The translations under genes were made by a program, and so were the position numbers. Below, piece by piece: positions 9,212-17,453 of a stretch of 64,000 nucleotides of DNA. The first letter of the stretch is position 1, and every line of letters begins with the position of its first letter. The notes under the pieces are model-generated. The model did no database searches. It saw nothing but the letters and a program-made list of their open reading frames with translations, and was not told the origin of the DNA. Source of the stretch: Bacillota bacterium (lineage in GTDB: Bacteria > Bacillota > Clostridia > Christensenellales > Aristaeellaceae); the NCBI GenBank assembly GCA_023411375.1, contig JAEYOW010000010.1, positions 361,151 through 425,150 on the forward strand, given 5' to 3'.

Positions 9212-9248
9212 CCGCGGCGCGGCGCATAAACAGCAGGGAGGGTACGCG

Positions 9249-10034
9249 GTGGATTGCATGACCGTCAGGCAAATTTTCGATTGGCTCAATGGCGTCGCAC
9301 CCTTTGAAACCGCGGAGGATTTTGACAACGTCGGACTCCTCATGGGCGACATGAACGCCGCCGTCAAGACCGTCCTTTTTGGAATGGATCTAACCGAGGA
9401 TATGGCGCAGGAAGCGCTCCGGCTTGGCGCCGGGCTGATCGTCACGCATCATCCTTTCATTTTCTCCCCTATAAAACGCATAGACTATACAATGCCGCAA
9501 GGGCGCGCCCTGCTTACGCTGCTTGGCGGCGGCGTTAGCGTGCTGGCCGCCCACACCAACTGGGACAAGGCTCCCGGCGGCGTCAGCGACAGCCTTGCAA
9601 ATACCCTTTCCTTGACGGATGTCACCGCGGCGGACGATTTCCTGCGCGTCGGCTCGCTCAGGTCCCCGTCGACTCCCGAGGCGCTGGATAATCTTATTCA
9701 AGGCTCGCTGCACGCGGTTTCCCGGCGCTATGGCAGCGCGCAGGGACCCATCAGCCGCGTTGCCGTGGCGGGCGGCGCGTACGGCGAAGGCTATTCACTC
9801 GCCATCGAAGCGGGCGCGCAGGCTTTCGTGGTGGGCGAAATCAAGCATCATGAGCTTGTAGACGCTTGCGCCCGCGGGCTGACGGTGTATGATGCCGGCC
9901 ATTTTGCCACAGAGCTTCCCGGTATGGCCGCCCTTTACGAACGCTTTCTCGCGGATGCGGTCCGGGCCAAATGGCCCGTAAAAGCGCATCTGTATTTTAA
10001 AGCCCCATACGCGGGCGCGCTCCTCGCCTTATAA
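9249..10034 (+). CDS. Nif3-like dinuclear metal-centre protein
   Basis: Member of the Nif3/YqfO (GTP cyclohydrolase 1 type 2-like) family. Its biochemical role is not settled in general. The GTG at 9249 has GGGAGGG upstream. In 261 residues the metal ligands of the family are visible: LIVTHHPFIFSPIKR (two His), AAHTNWDKAPGGV (His and Asp), and the C-terminal GEIKHHELVDA and DAGHFATE. The extra PII-like insert found in some relatives is absent, so this is the short form. It sits directly after trmK. Confidence 0.92.
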   Translation: MDCMTVRQIFDWLNGVAPFETAEDFDNVGLLMGDMNAAVKTVLFGMDLTEDMAQEALRLGAGLIVTHHPFIFSPIKRIDYTMPQGRALLTLLGGGVSVLAAHTNWDKAPGGVSDSLANTLSLTDVTAADDFLRVGSLRSPSTPEALDNLIQGSLHAVSRRYGSAQGPISRVAVAGGAYGEGYSLAIEAGAQAFVVGEIKHHELVDACARGLTVYDAGHFATELPGMAALYERFLADAVRAKWPVKAHLYFKAPYAGALLAL

Positions 10035-10067
10035 AAGGCATTCACGACGAACCACAAGGAGGTACCT

Positions 10068-10775
10068 ATGGAACAAACAGAGTTGCTTTGGCAGTTTCAG
10101 CAGGCCGATATGGCGGCTGACGCGCTGGAAACGGAAATCAAGCGCAGCCCTTCGCGCCTTGCGCTCAAGAAGAACCGTGATTTTTTGATGGAGCAGCAGA
10201 ACACGGTCAAACGCATGGAGGAAGAGGTTTCCGAGATGGTGGACCGCGTGGATGTCATTAAGCTTGCGATTTCACGCATGGAGGAGCAGCTGGCCTCGCT
10301 TCAGAAGCGCATGCAGGACACGCCCCCCGAAAGCCTGGTTCAGGCCCAGGAAATGAGCCGTGACGCGCAGAAGCTTTTGAGCGACCTTGGCGGATACGAG
10401 CAGGAGATGCGCCGCATTCAGAAGGACGCCGCCGACCGCGACCGCATGGAAAAGGATATCCGCGTGAAGTACGCAAAGGTAAAGGCCGAGTACGACAAGC
10501 AGAAGGTCGCCTATGAGGCGGAGTACAAGGAGCAGATGAAGATGCTGGAGGAAAAGCGGCGCATCGCTCAGGAAAAGACCAAAGGCATCGACGAGGCATT
10601 GCTGGAAAGGTACCGCACCATCAAACTTCATTGCGTGCCTCCGGTGGCCAGGCTGTTCGGCGATCAATGCGGAGGGTGCAACATGAGCCTCCCACAGGTT
10701 ACGCTGCGCAAGATCAAAAACGGAGCGAAGATCATCGAATGCGAAACCTGCGGCCGCATGATCATCCAGATGTAA
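10068..10775 (+). CDS. Coiled-coil protein with C-terminal C4 zinc ribbon
   Basis: Matches the family of coiled-coil proteins with a C4-type zinc ribbon (DUF164-like) that often follow Nif3. Function unknown; a nucleic-acid-associated role has been suggested for relatives. AAGGAGG lies eight bases before ATG 10068. Residues 1-185 are almost all charged helix with long heptad stretches (MEEEVSEMVDRVDVIKLAI and KVKAEYDKQKVAYEAEYKE). The tail has two cysteine pairs, CGGCNMSLP and CETCGRMI, forming the ribbon. A terminator follows at once. Confidence 0.85.
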   Translation: MEQTELLWQFQQADMAADALETEIKRSPSRLALKKNRDFLMEQQNTVKRMEEEVSEMVDRVDVIKLAISRMEEQLASLQKRMQDTPPESLVQAQEMSRDAQKLLSDLGGYEQEMRRIQKDAADRDRMEKDIRVKYAKVKAEYDKQKVAYEAEYKEQMKMLEEKRRIAQEKTKGIDEALLERYRTIKLHCVPPVARLFGDQCGGCNMSLPQVTLRKIKNGAKIIECETCGRMIIQM

Positions 10776-10793
10776 CCCTTTCTATCACCCCGG

Positions 10794-10829
10794 CGGGCGT
10801 TGACAAGCTCAACGCCCGTTGCGCTTTTT
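10794..10829 (+). terminator. Rho-independent terminator
   Basis: A ten-pair stem (CGGGCGTTGA with TCAACGCCCG, loop CAAGC) is followed after a few bases by CTTTTT. It closes the rpoD-trmK-Nif3-zinc-ribbon cluster. Confidence 0.8.
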
Positions 10830-10858
10830 CTCACAATTTCAGCAAGGGAGGTTTTCGT

Positions 10859-12184
10859 ATGAACATGGTGGAAATCATTGAAAAAAAGAAGCTGGGCCAA
10901 ACCCTCTCACAGCAGGAGATCACCTTCTTTGTAAATGGGGCGGCGGACGGCGGCATTCCCGACTATCAGCTTGCGGCCCTGCTGATGGCCATTCGCCTAA
11001 ACGGCATGACGCGCGAGGAAACCGCTCAGATGACGCTGGCCATGGCCCATTCCGGCGATGTGGCGGATCTTTCCTCCCTGCCCGGCATTCCCACCGATAA
11101 GCACTCCACGGGCGGGGTGGGCGATACCACCACCCTTGTGCTCGCGCCGTTGGTAGCCGCTTGCGGCGTGCCCGTTGCAAAGATGAGCGGGCGCGGCCTG
11201 GGCCACACGGGCGGCACGCTGGATAAGCTGGAAAGCATTCCCGGTTTTCATATCGGCCTTTCAGAGGAGCAATTTATCGCGCAGGTTCGCGATATCGGGT
11301 GCGCCGTTATCGGGCAGACAGGCAACCTTGTCCCGGCGGATAAGGCGCTTTACGCGCTGCGCGACGTAACCGCCACCGTGGACAGCATGCCGCTGATCGC
11401 CGCCAGCATCGTCAGCAAAAAGCTCGCCAGCGGGGCGAAGGCCATTGTGCTGGATGTCAAGACGGGCGCCGGCGCGCTGATGCACACCACCGAAAAAAGC
11501 ATTGAGCTGGCGCAGACCATGGTGCGTATCGGCTGTGACGCGGGCCGTCGCATGGTTGCGCTCGTCACAGATATGGGCGAGCCGCTGGGCAGCCACGTGG
11601 GCAACGCGCTGGAGGTCAAGGAGGCCATCGACGTGCTGGCCGGCCGCGTAACCGGGCCTCTGCTTTCCGTTTCGCTGGAGCTTGGCGCGCGGATGCTTGT
11701 GCTCGGGGGCGCGGCAAAGGAGGTGCCGGAGGCGAAGGATAAGCTGACGAAGGTTCTGAAAAGCGGAGCGGGCCTTCGCACTCTCGCCGCCATGATCAGC
11801 GCGCAGGGCGGGGACGCGCGCTGCTGCGGGGATGTGAGCCTGCTGCCCCAGGCTAAGGTAGTGGCGGACGCGCCCGCTCTCTCTGACGGTTACGTTCATC
11901 ATATGGACACGGTGGCGTTGGGCAACGCCGCGCAGGCCATGGGCGCGGGGCGCAAGGTCAAAACCGACGTAATCGACCACAGCGTGGGCTTTGTGCTTCA
12001 CAAGCGAATTGGCGACGCCGTGCGCGCCGGCGAGCCGCTTGGCACCGTGCACGCAAAGGATGAGGCCAGCGCCCAAGCCGCCATTGCCGCCCTCCAACGC
12101 GATGTTGTGATCACCGGCGAACAGGTTCCGCCGTGCAAGCTCATCCACGCCTTTGTGGACAGCGAGCGCGTGGAAAGGCTGTGA
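10859..12184 (+). CDS. pdp: Pyrimidine-nucleoside phosphorylase
   Basis: Cleaves uridine, deoxyuridine or thymidine with phosphate to the base and (deoxy)ribose 1-phosphate in nucleoside salvage. The ATG at 10859 is preceded by AAGGGAGG. The 441 residues are normal for the family. Phosphate- and nucleoside-binding motifs are visible: DKHSTGGVGDTTTLVLAP and KMSGRGLGHTGGTLDKLE, plus VDVKTGAGA-like VLDVKTGAGALMHT. Whether it prefers uridine or thymidine cannot be told from the sequence. The next gene starts inside its stop codon. Confidence 0.94.
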   Translation: MNMVEIIEKKKLGQTLSQQEITFFVNGAADGGIPDYQLAALLMAIRLNGMTREETAQMTLAMAHSGDVADLSSLPGIPTDKHSTGGVGDTTTLVLAPLVAACGVPVAKMSGRGLGHTGGTLDKLESIPGFHIGLSEEQFIAQVRDIGCAVIGQTGNLVPADKALYALRDVTATVDSMPLIAASIVSKKLASGAKAIVLDVKTGAGALMHTTEKSIELAQTMVRIGCDAGRRMVALVTDMGEPLGSHVGNALEVKEAIDVLAGRVTGPLLSVSLELGARMLVLGGAAKEVPEAKDKLTKVLKSGAGLRTLAAMISAQGGDARCCGDVSLLPQAKVVADAPALSDGYVHHMDTVALGNAAQAMGAGRKVKTDVIDHSVGFVLHKRIGDAVRAGEPLGTVHAKDEASAQAAIAALQRDVVITGEQVPPCKLIHAFVDSERVERL

Positions 12185-12474
12185 GGCGCGTGCGGCATTA
12201 TATCATCGTAAAATACAGCGGCATGGTTAGCGACCGGGAAAAGACGGAGCGGGAAATCCGCGCGCTATTCGCCCCCGCGGCGGATATTCCCGGCGTCCAC
12301 TCCGTATCGATCCGCCCGGCGGTCGTCCGTTCAGAAAAGCGCCATGATCTGATGATTTTGCTCACCATGGAGCCGGAGGCGCTTTCCGCCTTTGACCGCT
12401 CTCCTATCCACAGGCGCTGGAAGGAGAATTTTGCCGCCTATATCGAAAGCAAAACCATATTTGATTGCGACTGA
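12181..12474 (+). CDS. Dabb-family (stress-responsive A/B barrel) protein
   Basis: A 97-residue protein resembling the dimeric alpha+beta barrel (Dabb) family. The GTG at 12181 overlaps the pdp TGA (GTGA), so it is probably coupled to that gene. VRHYIIVKYSGMVSD is the first strand of the fold. PGVHSVSIRPAVV and HDLMILLTMEPEALSAF form the middle strands, and a helix with HRRWKENF follows. Relatives have varied or unknown roles, so no substrate is proposed. Confidence 0.75.
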   Translation: MRRVRHYIIVKYSGMVSDREKTEREIRALFAPAADIPGVHSVSIRPAVVRSEKRHDLMILLTMEPEALSAFDRSPIHRRWKENFAAYIESKTIFDCD

Positions 12475-12514
12475 TTTAACCCGCACAGCAAAACTACGAA
12501 TGGAGGCGGATATC

Positions 12515-12772
12515 TTGGGCGAACTTTCAAACCTTCCAAACATTGGCCCGGTGGTGGAGCGGCAGCTTAACGCCGCGGGCGTCGCAAGCGCCGAGGAGCT
12601 TCGCGCGCTGGGCGCGAAGGAAGCGTGGCTGAGGATCAAGGCCATCGACCCGTCCGCATGCATTCACCGCCTGCTCGCGCTGGAGGGCGCTGTGCGCGGC
12701 GTGAAGAAGGCGCTGCTTCCACCGGACGTCAGGGAGGAGCTCCGTTCGTTTTACAACGCCAACAAGGCGTAA
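12515..12772 (+). CDS. TfoX C-terminal-domain protein
   Basis: An 85-residue protein made only of the TfoX C-terminal domain, a helix-hairpin-helix-like helical module. TTG at 12515 is the likely start because GGAGG lies eight bases before it; ATG 12500 has no site. LSNLPNIGPVVERQLNAAGV is the conserved opening of the domain, followed by ELRALGAKEAWLRIK and a helical end. TfoX itself regulates competence in Proteobacteria, but stand-alone C-domains in Firmicutes have no proven role. Confidence 0.8.
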   Translation: MGELSNLPNIGPVVERQLNAAGVASAEELRALGAKEAWLRIKAIDPSACIHRLLALEGAVRGVKKALLPPDVREELRSFYNANKA

Positions 12773-12791
12773 AAAAACATCCTGCTCGCGG

Positions 12792-12820
12792 TTGAGACAT
12801 GCGGCTTTTGCGAGTATAAT
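12792..12820 (+). promoter_or_regulatory. Sigma-A promoter for the DUF5058 operon
   Basis: TTGAGA (12792-12797), a 17-base spacer and a perfect TATAAT (12815-12820). Transcription would start near 12827, inside or just before the hairpin described next. Confidence 0.75.
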
Positions 12821-12866
12821 GGGCGTGTCCACGGTTCCATTCCGGAAAAGTGGAGCACGCCCTTTT
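12821..12866 (+). promoter_or_regulatory. Leader hairpin with T-run, possible attenuator
   Basis: GGGCGTG (12821-12827) pairs with CACGCCC (12856-12862), with an inner CCAC/GTGG pairing, followed at once by TTTT. The structure looks like an intrinsic terminator but sits between promoter and start codon. It would act as an attenuator, or simply end a short RNA if transcription starts upstream of the mapped promoter. Confidence 0.5.
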
Positions 12867-12910
12867 CATGCGCGGCCTTCGCTTCATTCCACTAAAAAGG
12901 AGGTTCTACC

Positions 12911-13633
12911 ATGCCCTTTTCCGTCAACGATTCCTTTCTTTACATCCTTTCGGGTATCATCGTTCTGTTCGTCGTTGCGCAATCGGCTTTCTTCCTGATC
13001 AAGGCTGTCAGGCGCGCCAGGCAGCTCAGCATTTCCGGCGCGACCATTCGCAAAACCGTTTTGTCCAGCGCGCTTTTCTCCATCGCTCCCGCTGTGAGCA
13101 TTCTGGTGGGCGTTATCACGTTGAGCAAGTTCATCGGCCTGCCGTTCCCCTGGCTGCGCCTGAGCGTTCTGGGCGCTGTCACCTATGAGCTGCCCGCCGC
13201 GACCATCGCGGCAAACACCATGGGCGCCTCTGTCAAGGAGACGATTACCAACCCGCAGGTGTTTTCCACCATCGCCTGGACGATGACCCTTGGCATTATC
13301 TCCGGCATCGTGCTGGTGTTGTTTGGGCTCAAAAAAATTCAGCGCGGTATGCATTCCATTACCGGCAAGGATAAGCGCTGGGGTGAAATCGTAATGGACA
13401 GCCTTTTTCTGGGCATGGTAAGCGCCTTTGTGGGCATGCTGTTCGCCGATATCCGCTCCGGCCTGCCGGGCCTCATTCCCATTGCCGTGGCGGTTGCCTC
13501 CGCGCTGCTGATGGCGGTTTGCGGCGTGTTGATCAAGGTTTGCAAATGGAGCTGGCTGGAGCAATACGCTCTGCCGCTGTGCATGCTTTGCGCCATGGCG
13601 TTGAGCATCCCGATCACGGCGCTGATGGCGTAA
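12911..13633 (+). CDS. DUF5058-type membrane transporter subunit
   Basis: An integral membrane protein (240 aa) of the DUF5058 type, with no known substrate. AAAAGGAGG precedes ATG 12911. At least five hydrophobic segments are visible: FLYILSGIIVLFVVAQSAFF, ALFSIAPAVSILVGVI, TIAWTMTLGIISGIVLVLF, GLIPIAVAVASALLMAVCGV and YALPLCMLCAMALSIPITAL. It is followed 13 bases later by a second membrane protein and then by an M20 peptidase overlapping that one, so the three form one unit. Confidence 0.75.
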   Translation: MPFSVNDSFLYILSGIIVLFVVAQSAFFLIKAVRRARQLSISGATIRKTVLSSALFSIAPAVSILVGVITLSKFIGLPFPWLRLSVLGAVTYELPAATIAANTMGASVKETITNPQVFSTIAWTMTLGIISGIVLVLFGLKKIQRGMHSITGKDKRWGEIVMDSLFLGMVSAFVGMLFADIRSGLPGLIPIAVAVASALLMAVCGVLIKVCKWSWLEQYALPLCMLCAMALSIPITALMA

Positions 13634-13646
13634 GGAGGGGCTGAAC

Positions 13647-14354
13647 ATGAAAAATAAGCAAGCGGTTAACCTTTCGGAATATGAACAGAGCGTGCATACG
13701 TTTGGGCGCGTGTGGACGGGTATGGCGCTGGTTTTGATGCTTCTGGTTCCCATCGCCATCTGCTGCTATTACAGCGCATGGCCTCCGCTAACGGCGGTGC
13801 TCAAATCGCTTTTGGGCGTCGCGCCCATGTACTGGACGGTCGGCATCATCGAGGTGTTCACCTTCGTGCCCATGCTGGGCACAGGCGGCTCCTACCTGGG
13901 CTTTGTGACCGGAAACCTGACCAACCTGAAGGTGCCCTGCGCCCTCAACGCCATGGAAGCGGCGAAGGTAAAGCCCGGCAGCGAGGAGGGCGAGGTGATC
14001 TCCACCATCGCCATCGCGTCCAGCTCTATTATCACCACGCTTGTGATCTCCCTGGGCGTGTTTGGGCTCAGCTTCCTTCAGCCCGTGCTAGAATCCCCCA
14101 CGCTCAAGCCCGCGTTTGACAACATTCTGCCCGCGCTGTTTGGCGCGCTGGGCGCGGTGTTCATCAGCAAAAACCCCAAGCTTGCCGTAACGCCGCTTGT
14201 GTTTATGGTGGCGTTGTTCCTGACGGTTCCCGGTTTAAGCACCAGCGTTGGCGTACTGGTGCCTGTCGGCGCGCTGATCGCCATCGGCGCGGCGCGTATC
14301 ATGTACAAAAAGGGTATGCTTGGCGGCGCGCCCGGAAAGGATGGGCAGGCATGA
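13647..14354 (+). CDS. Membrane partner of the DUF5058 protein
   Basis: A 235-residue polytopic protein encoded between the DUF5058 gene and a peptidase. AAGGAGG precedes the ATG. Hydrophobic spans include VWTGMALVLMLLVPIAICCYY, MYWTVGIIEVFTFVPMLG, a Ser/Ile-rich span around IAIASSSIITTLVISLGVFGL and two Gly-rich spans at the end. The loop GTGGSYLGFVTGNLTNLKVPC recalls conserved Gly/Asn loops of secondary transporters, but no family name is certain. It probably works with its neighbour as a heteromeric carrier. Confidence 0.7.
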   Translation: MKNKQAVNLSEYEQSVHTFGRVWTGMALVLMLLVPIAICCYYSAWPPLTAVLKSLLGVAPMYWTVGIIEVFTFVPMLGTGGSYLGFVTGNLTNLKVPCALNAMEAAKVKPGSEEGEVISTIAIASSSIITTLVISLGVFGLSFLQPVLESPTLKPAFDNILPALFGALGAVFISKNPKLAVTPLVFMVALFLTVPGLSTSVGVLVPVGALIAIGAARIMYKKGMLGGAPGKDGQA

Positions 14355-15790
14355 CCACCGCTCTCTGGATTCTGCTGGGGCTGCTTGGCTGTTTCCTTCT
14401 TGTGATTACCGCGCGCGCTCTGGCCTTCCGGCCCGCGCCGCCCCTCGTGCCCGATGCTAAGCCAATGGACGTGGACACGGATGCCGCCGCCGCCCATCTG
14501 CAGGCCATGCTGCGCGTGAAAACCGTCAGTGATATCGACGACGCCCGGGTAGATTTGCGTGAGTTTAAGAAATTTCAGGAACTTTTGCCTCAGCTCTATC
14601 CCTCCGTGTATCAAGCGTGCGAGTATGAGCTGATCGGCAGGCACGGCATTTTGCTGCACTGGCGCGGCCTTTCCGCAGCGGCGCCCTCTGTGCTAATGGC
14701 GCATTACGACGTGGTTCCCGTCAACGAAAGCGAATGGGAGGAACCGCCCTTTGCTGGTGTAATCAAAAACGGAGAGCTATGGGGCCGTGGCGCGCTGGAT
14801 ACCAAATGTACGCTGCTGGGCGCGCTGGAAGCCGCCGAAATGCTGATTAAGCAGGGTTTTCAGCCCAAAAGCGACGTATACTTCGCCTTTGGCGGGGACG
14901 AGGAGTGCATGGGTTCGGACGCGCCCGCCATCGTAGCCGAGCTGGAACGGCGCGGCGTGAGGCCCGCCTTTGTGCTGGATGAGGGCGGGGCAATCGTGGA
15001 AGGCGTGTTCCCCGGCGTCAGCCAAAGCGCGGCGCTCATCGGCATTGCGGAAAAGGGCAGCGTTTTTATGGACTTGATCGCGAAGGGCAAGGGCGGCCAC
15101 GCGAGTGCGCCGCCCGCCAGGCAAAGCGCCGGCGTGCTCGCCCGCGCCCTGTGCCGGCTCAAAAGCCATCCCATGCCCTTTACGCTCACCCAGCCCGCCA
15201 GCGAGCTGTTTAATCTGATGGGCAGGCATTCGACGTTCGCATATAAGCTGATTTTTGCCAACCTTTGGTGCTTTGCGCCGTTGCTGAACCTGATCTGCAA
15301 AAAAGGCGGCGGCGAGCTAGACGCACTGGTGCGCACCACCTGCGCGCTCACCCGTCTTTCCGCCTCCGACGCGTATAACGTGCTGCCGTCCGAAAGCAGG
15401 GCCGGGGCCAATCTGCGCGTCATCTGCGGCGAAACCGTCGAGACGGTCAGGCAGCGCGTTGTGGAAACAATCAAAAATAGCGATGTGGCGGTCGAAGTGG
15501 TGGACGGTTCCAATCCGTCCCCCATCTCCCCCACCAATGGCGAGGGATGGGACCGCCTTGTCACGGCCATCCGCCAGACCTACCCGGACGCGCTGGTATC
15601 CCCCTACCTGATGCTGGCGTGCAGCGACAGCCGCCATTACTGCAAAATATGCGAAAATGTATACCGCTTTTCCGGTATGCCTTTAAGCAAGGCGCAGCGC
15701 GGTATGATCCACAGCGCCAACGAGCGGATTCCGCTGGCGCTGCTGGGGGATACGGTCCGTTTCTTCGCGCGCGTGCTCAAGCAGTGCTAA
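14351..15790 (+). CDS. Membrane-anchored M20-family peptidase
   Basis: A zinc-dependent dipeptidase or carboxypeptidase-like protein of 479 residues. The ATG overlaps the preceding stop (ATGA). The N-terminus is a membrane anchor (ALWILLGLLGCFLLVITARAL), so the catalytic part is probably outside or at the membrane. Metal-site motifs are present: LMAHYDVVPV, LWGRGALDTK and FGGDEECMGSD with the Glu-Glu pair, plus the dimerisation-domain segment GKGGHASAPP. It resembles the PM20D1-like branch, which acts on N-acyl amino acids or small peptides. The coupling to the transporter genes suggests that hydrolysis and transport are linked. Confidence 0.9.
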   Translation: MTTALWILLGLLGCFLLVITARALAFRPAPPLVPDAKPMDVDTDAAAAHLQAMLRVKTVSDIDDARVDLREFKKFQELLPQLYPSVYQACEYELIGRHGILLHWRGLSAAAPSVLMAHYDVVPVNESEWEEPPFAGVIKNGELWGRGALDTKCTLLGALEAAEMLIKQGFQPKSDVYFAFGGDEECMGSDAPAIVAELERRGVRPAFVLDEGGAIVEGVFPGVSQSAALIGIAEKGSVFMDLIAKGKGGHASAPPARQSAGVLARALCRLKSHPMPFTLTQPASELFNLMGRHSTFAYKLIFANLWCFAPLLNLICKKGGGELDALVRTTCALTRLSASDAYNVLPSESRAGANLRVICGETVETVRQRVVETIKNSDVAVEVVDGSNPSPISPTNGEGWDRLVTAIRQTYPDALVSPYLMLACSDSRHYCKICENVYRFSGMPLSKAQRGMIHSANERIPLALLGDTVRFFARVLKQC

Positions 15791-15887
15791 CGCATCCCCG
15801 CCGTATGCGGCCGGACAAATCGTCGCAGGCTCTGACAGGCATTTTGCCTTCGGCTGCGCTAAACTGTCAATGAAGGGAGGGAAGCCG

Positions 15888-16726
15888 ATGGAATGGATCG
15901 ACGGTATCAACCGGGCGCTGCGCTATGTGGAGGCACATCTGGAAAGCGGACTGAACATAGCCATGCTCGCCCGTGAAAGCTGCTTTTCACAGTTTTACTT
16001 CCAAAGAATGTTCGCATGCTGACGGATATGACGCTTTCGGAGTATATTCGCAGCCGCCGGTTATCGCAGGCCGGTCAGGAATTGCAGATGACCGGCGCAA
16101 AGGTCATTGATGTGGCGCTCAAATACGGCTACGAGACGCCCGAAAGCTTTCAAAAAGCGTTCCGGCGCTTTCATGGTGTAAGCCCGTCCATGGCAAAGAG
16201 AACGCGCATCCAGCTCCGTTACCTGAACCCCCTTCAAATTCAGGTTAATCTGACGGGAGGTACTTTAATGGATTACAGCGTGGAAAGCATCGGCAAACTC
16301 ACTTTTCTGGGCATGGAACGGCGCTTTTGCTACGACGATTGCTTTAAGAAGATTCCGGAATTCTGGAGCGAGTATTACGCCCAAGGAAGGCAAAACACCG
16401 TTCCCGGTTATCTGGGCGTCTGCCTGGACCGCGAGGACGGCCCGGACTTTACCTACCTGATCGCAAGCTTCTGCGACGGGGATGCGCCCGTGCCTAAGGG
16501 CTATGTCAAGCTTACCCTTCAGCCGCATACGTGGGTCAAGTTCCGCGCCGTGGGTAAGATCCCTTCCGCCATCCAACGGGTCAACCGCCAGATTTTTACC
16601 GAATGGCTGCCCAACAACCCCGAGTATGCGTTAGCAGACAATATCAACATCGAGATGTATACCGAGGGCGATATGGACGGCGACGATTACGTCAGCGAAA
16701 TCTGGATTCCCGTCGTCAGCAGATAA
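15888..16726 (+). pseudogene. AraC-type regulator with GyrI-like domain, frameshifted
   Basis: GGGAGG precedes ATG 15888, and the first 42 residues read as the first half of an AraC-type DNA-binding domain (INRALRYVEAHLESGLNIAM, then FSQFYFQRMF). The frame ends at TGA 16020-16022. The homologous protein continues in another frame from 16016 (MLTDMTLSEYIRSRRL) through the second helix-turn-helix and a GyrI-like effector-binding domain to 16726. One missing base near 16014, between TTCGC and ATGCTG, explains everything. It may be a real mutation, a sequencing error, or two coupled pieces, since the ATG at 16016 overlaps the stop. The effector domain suggests sensing of small hydrophobic molecules. 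Confidence 0.8.
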
Positions 16727-16730
16727 AGGA

Positions 16731-16778
16731 AAGCGCCCTCCCGGCTGAACCGCGCAGCTTCCGGGACGGCGCTTTTTT
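16731..16778 (+). terminator. Rho-independent terminator
   Basis: A long stem, AGCGCCCTCCCGG with CCGGGACGGCGCT, is followed by TTTTTT. It ends the AraC-type gene. Confidence 0.85.
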
Positions 16779-16852
16779 ACTGTTCGCCCCTCCCCCACGC
16801 CTTGCTTCGTCAAAATGAATAAAAAGAAAGGCGAAAACACGCCCTCTGGCTA

Positions 16853-16881
16853 TTGACACAGCCCGGAAATTTTAGTAGAAT
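16853..16881 (+). promoter_or_regulatory. Sigma-A promoter of rplM-rpsI
   Basis: Perfect -35 TTGACA (16853-16858), 17-base spacer, -10 TAGAAT (16876-16881). A leader of about 110 bases follows before rplM. Confidence 0.85.
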
Positions 16882-16892
16882 AATCTTTAGCA

Positions 16893-16926
16893 TCAATAGA
16901 CTCCGCCAGCCCCGGAAAGCTATTGA
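16893..16926 (+). promoter_or_regulatory. Leader hairpin upstream of rplM
   Basis: TCAATAG (16893-16899) pairs with CTATTGA (16920-16926) in the rplM leader, with a GC-rich interior. Ribosomal-protein leaders that bind their own product are known before rplM in Firmicutes. Whether this is one is inference. Confidence 0.35.
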
Positions 16927-16998
16927 AACTTCGCGCGCGTTTGCTGACCATCAAATGCCGCAACTGAAACACATAACCCCTTGAAGGAGGATACCGAC

Positions 16999-17430
16999 TT
17001 GAATACGTACATGGCCAAGGCCGAAGACGTACAGCGCAAATGGTACGTCGTGGATGCCGAGGGCGTAGTGCTCGGCCGTCTGGCAAGTCAGGTTGCCAGC
17101 ATCCTGCGCGGCAAGCACAAGCCCACCTATACCCCCCATGTGGATACGGGCGATTATGTGATCGTCCTCAATGCTGATAAAATTGTTTTGACGGGCAAAA
17201 AGCTCGATCAGAAGGTGTATTACCACCACACCGGTTTCCCGGGCGGCCTGAAGGAGACGGTATACCGCCGCCTGCTTGCCGAAAAACCCGAGTTCGCCAT
17301 TCAGCACGCTATCGTCGGCATGCTGCCCAAGGGCCCTCTTGGCCGCAAGATGGCGAAAAAGCTGAAGGTCTACGCAGGCTCCGAGCACGAGCATGCGGCC
17401 CAGCAGCCCGAGACGCTGGTTATTAAGTAA
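16999..17430 (+). CDS. rplM: 50S ribosomal protein L13
   Basis: Early-assembly protein of the large subunit. The start is TTG at 16999 (MNTYMAKAEDVQRKWYVVDA), with AGGAGG eight bases upstream; an in-frame TTG at 16981 overlaps that site. The 143-residue length matches the family. LGRLASQVASILRGKHKPTY and HHTGFPGGLKE are the L13 signatures. It is followed by rpsI after 23 bases, the universal pair. Confidence 0.97.
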   Translation: MNTYMAKAEDVQRKWYVVDAEGVVLGRLASQVASILRGKHKPTYTPHVDTGDYVIVLNADKIVLTGKKLDQKVYYHHTGFPGGLKETVYRRLLAEKPEFAIQHAIVGMLPKGPLGRKMAKKLKVYAGSEHEHAAQQPETLVIK

Positions 17431-17453
17431 GGACACGGAAGGAGCGAAAACAA

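Noticed and set aside
15832..15873. TGACAG ... CTGTCA inverted repeat upstream of the AraC-type gene
   Set aside because: Only six bases per arm and widely spaced; could be chance.
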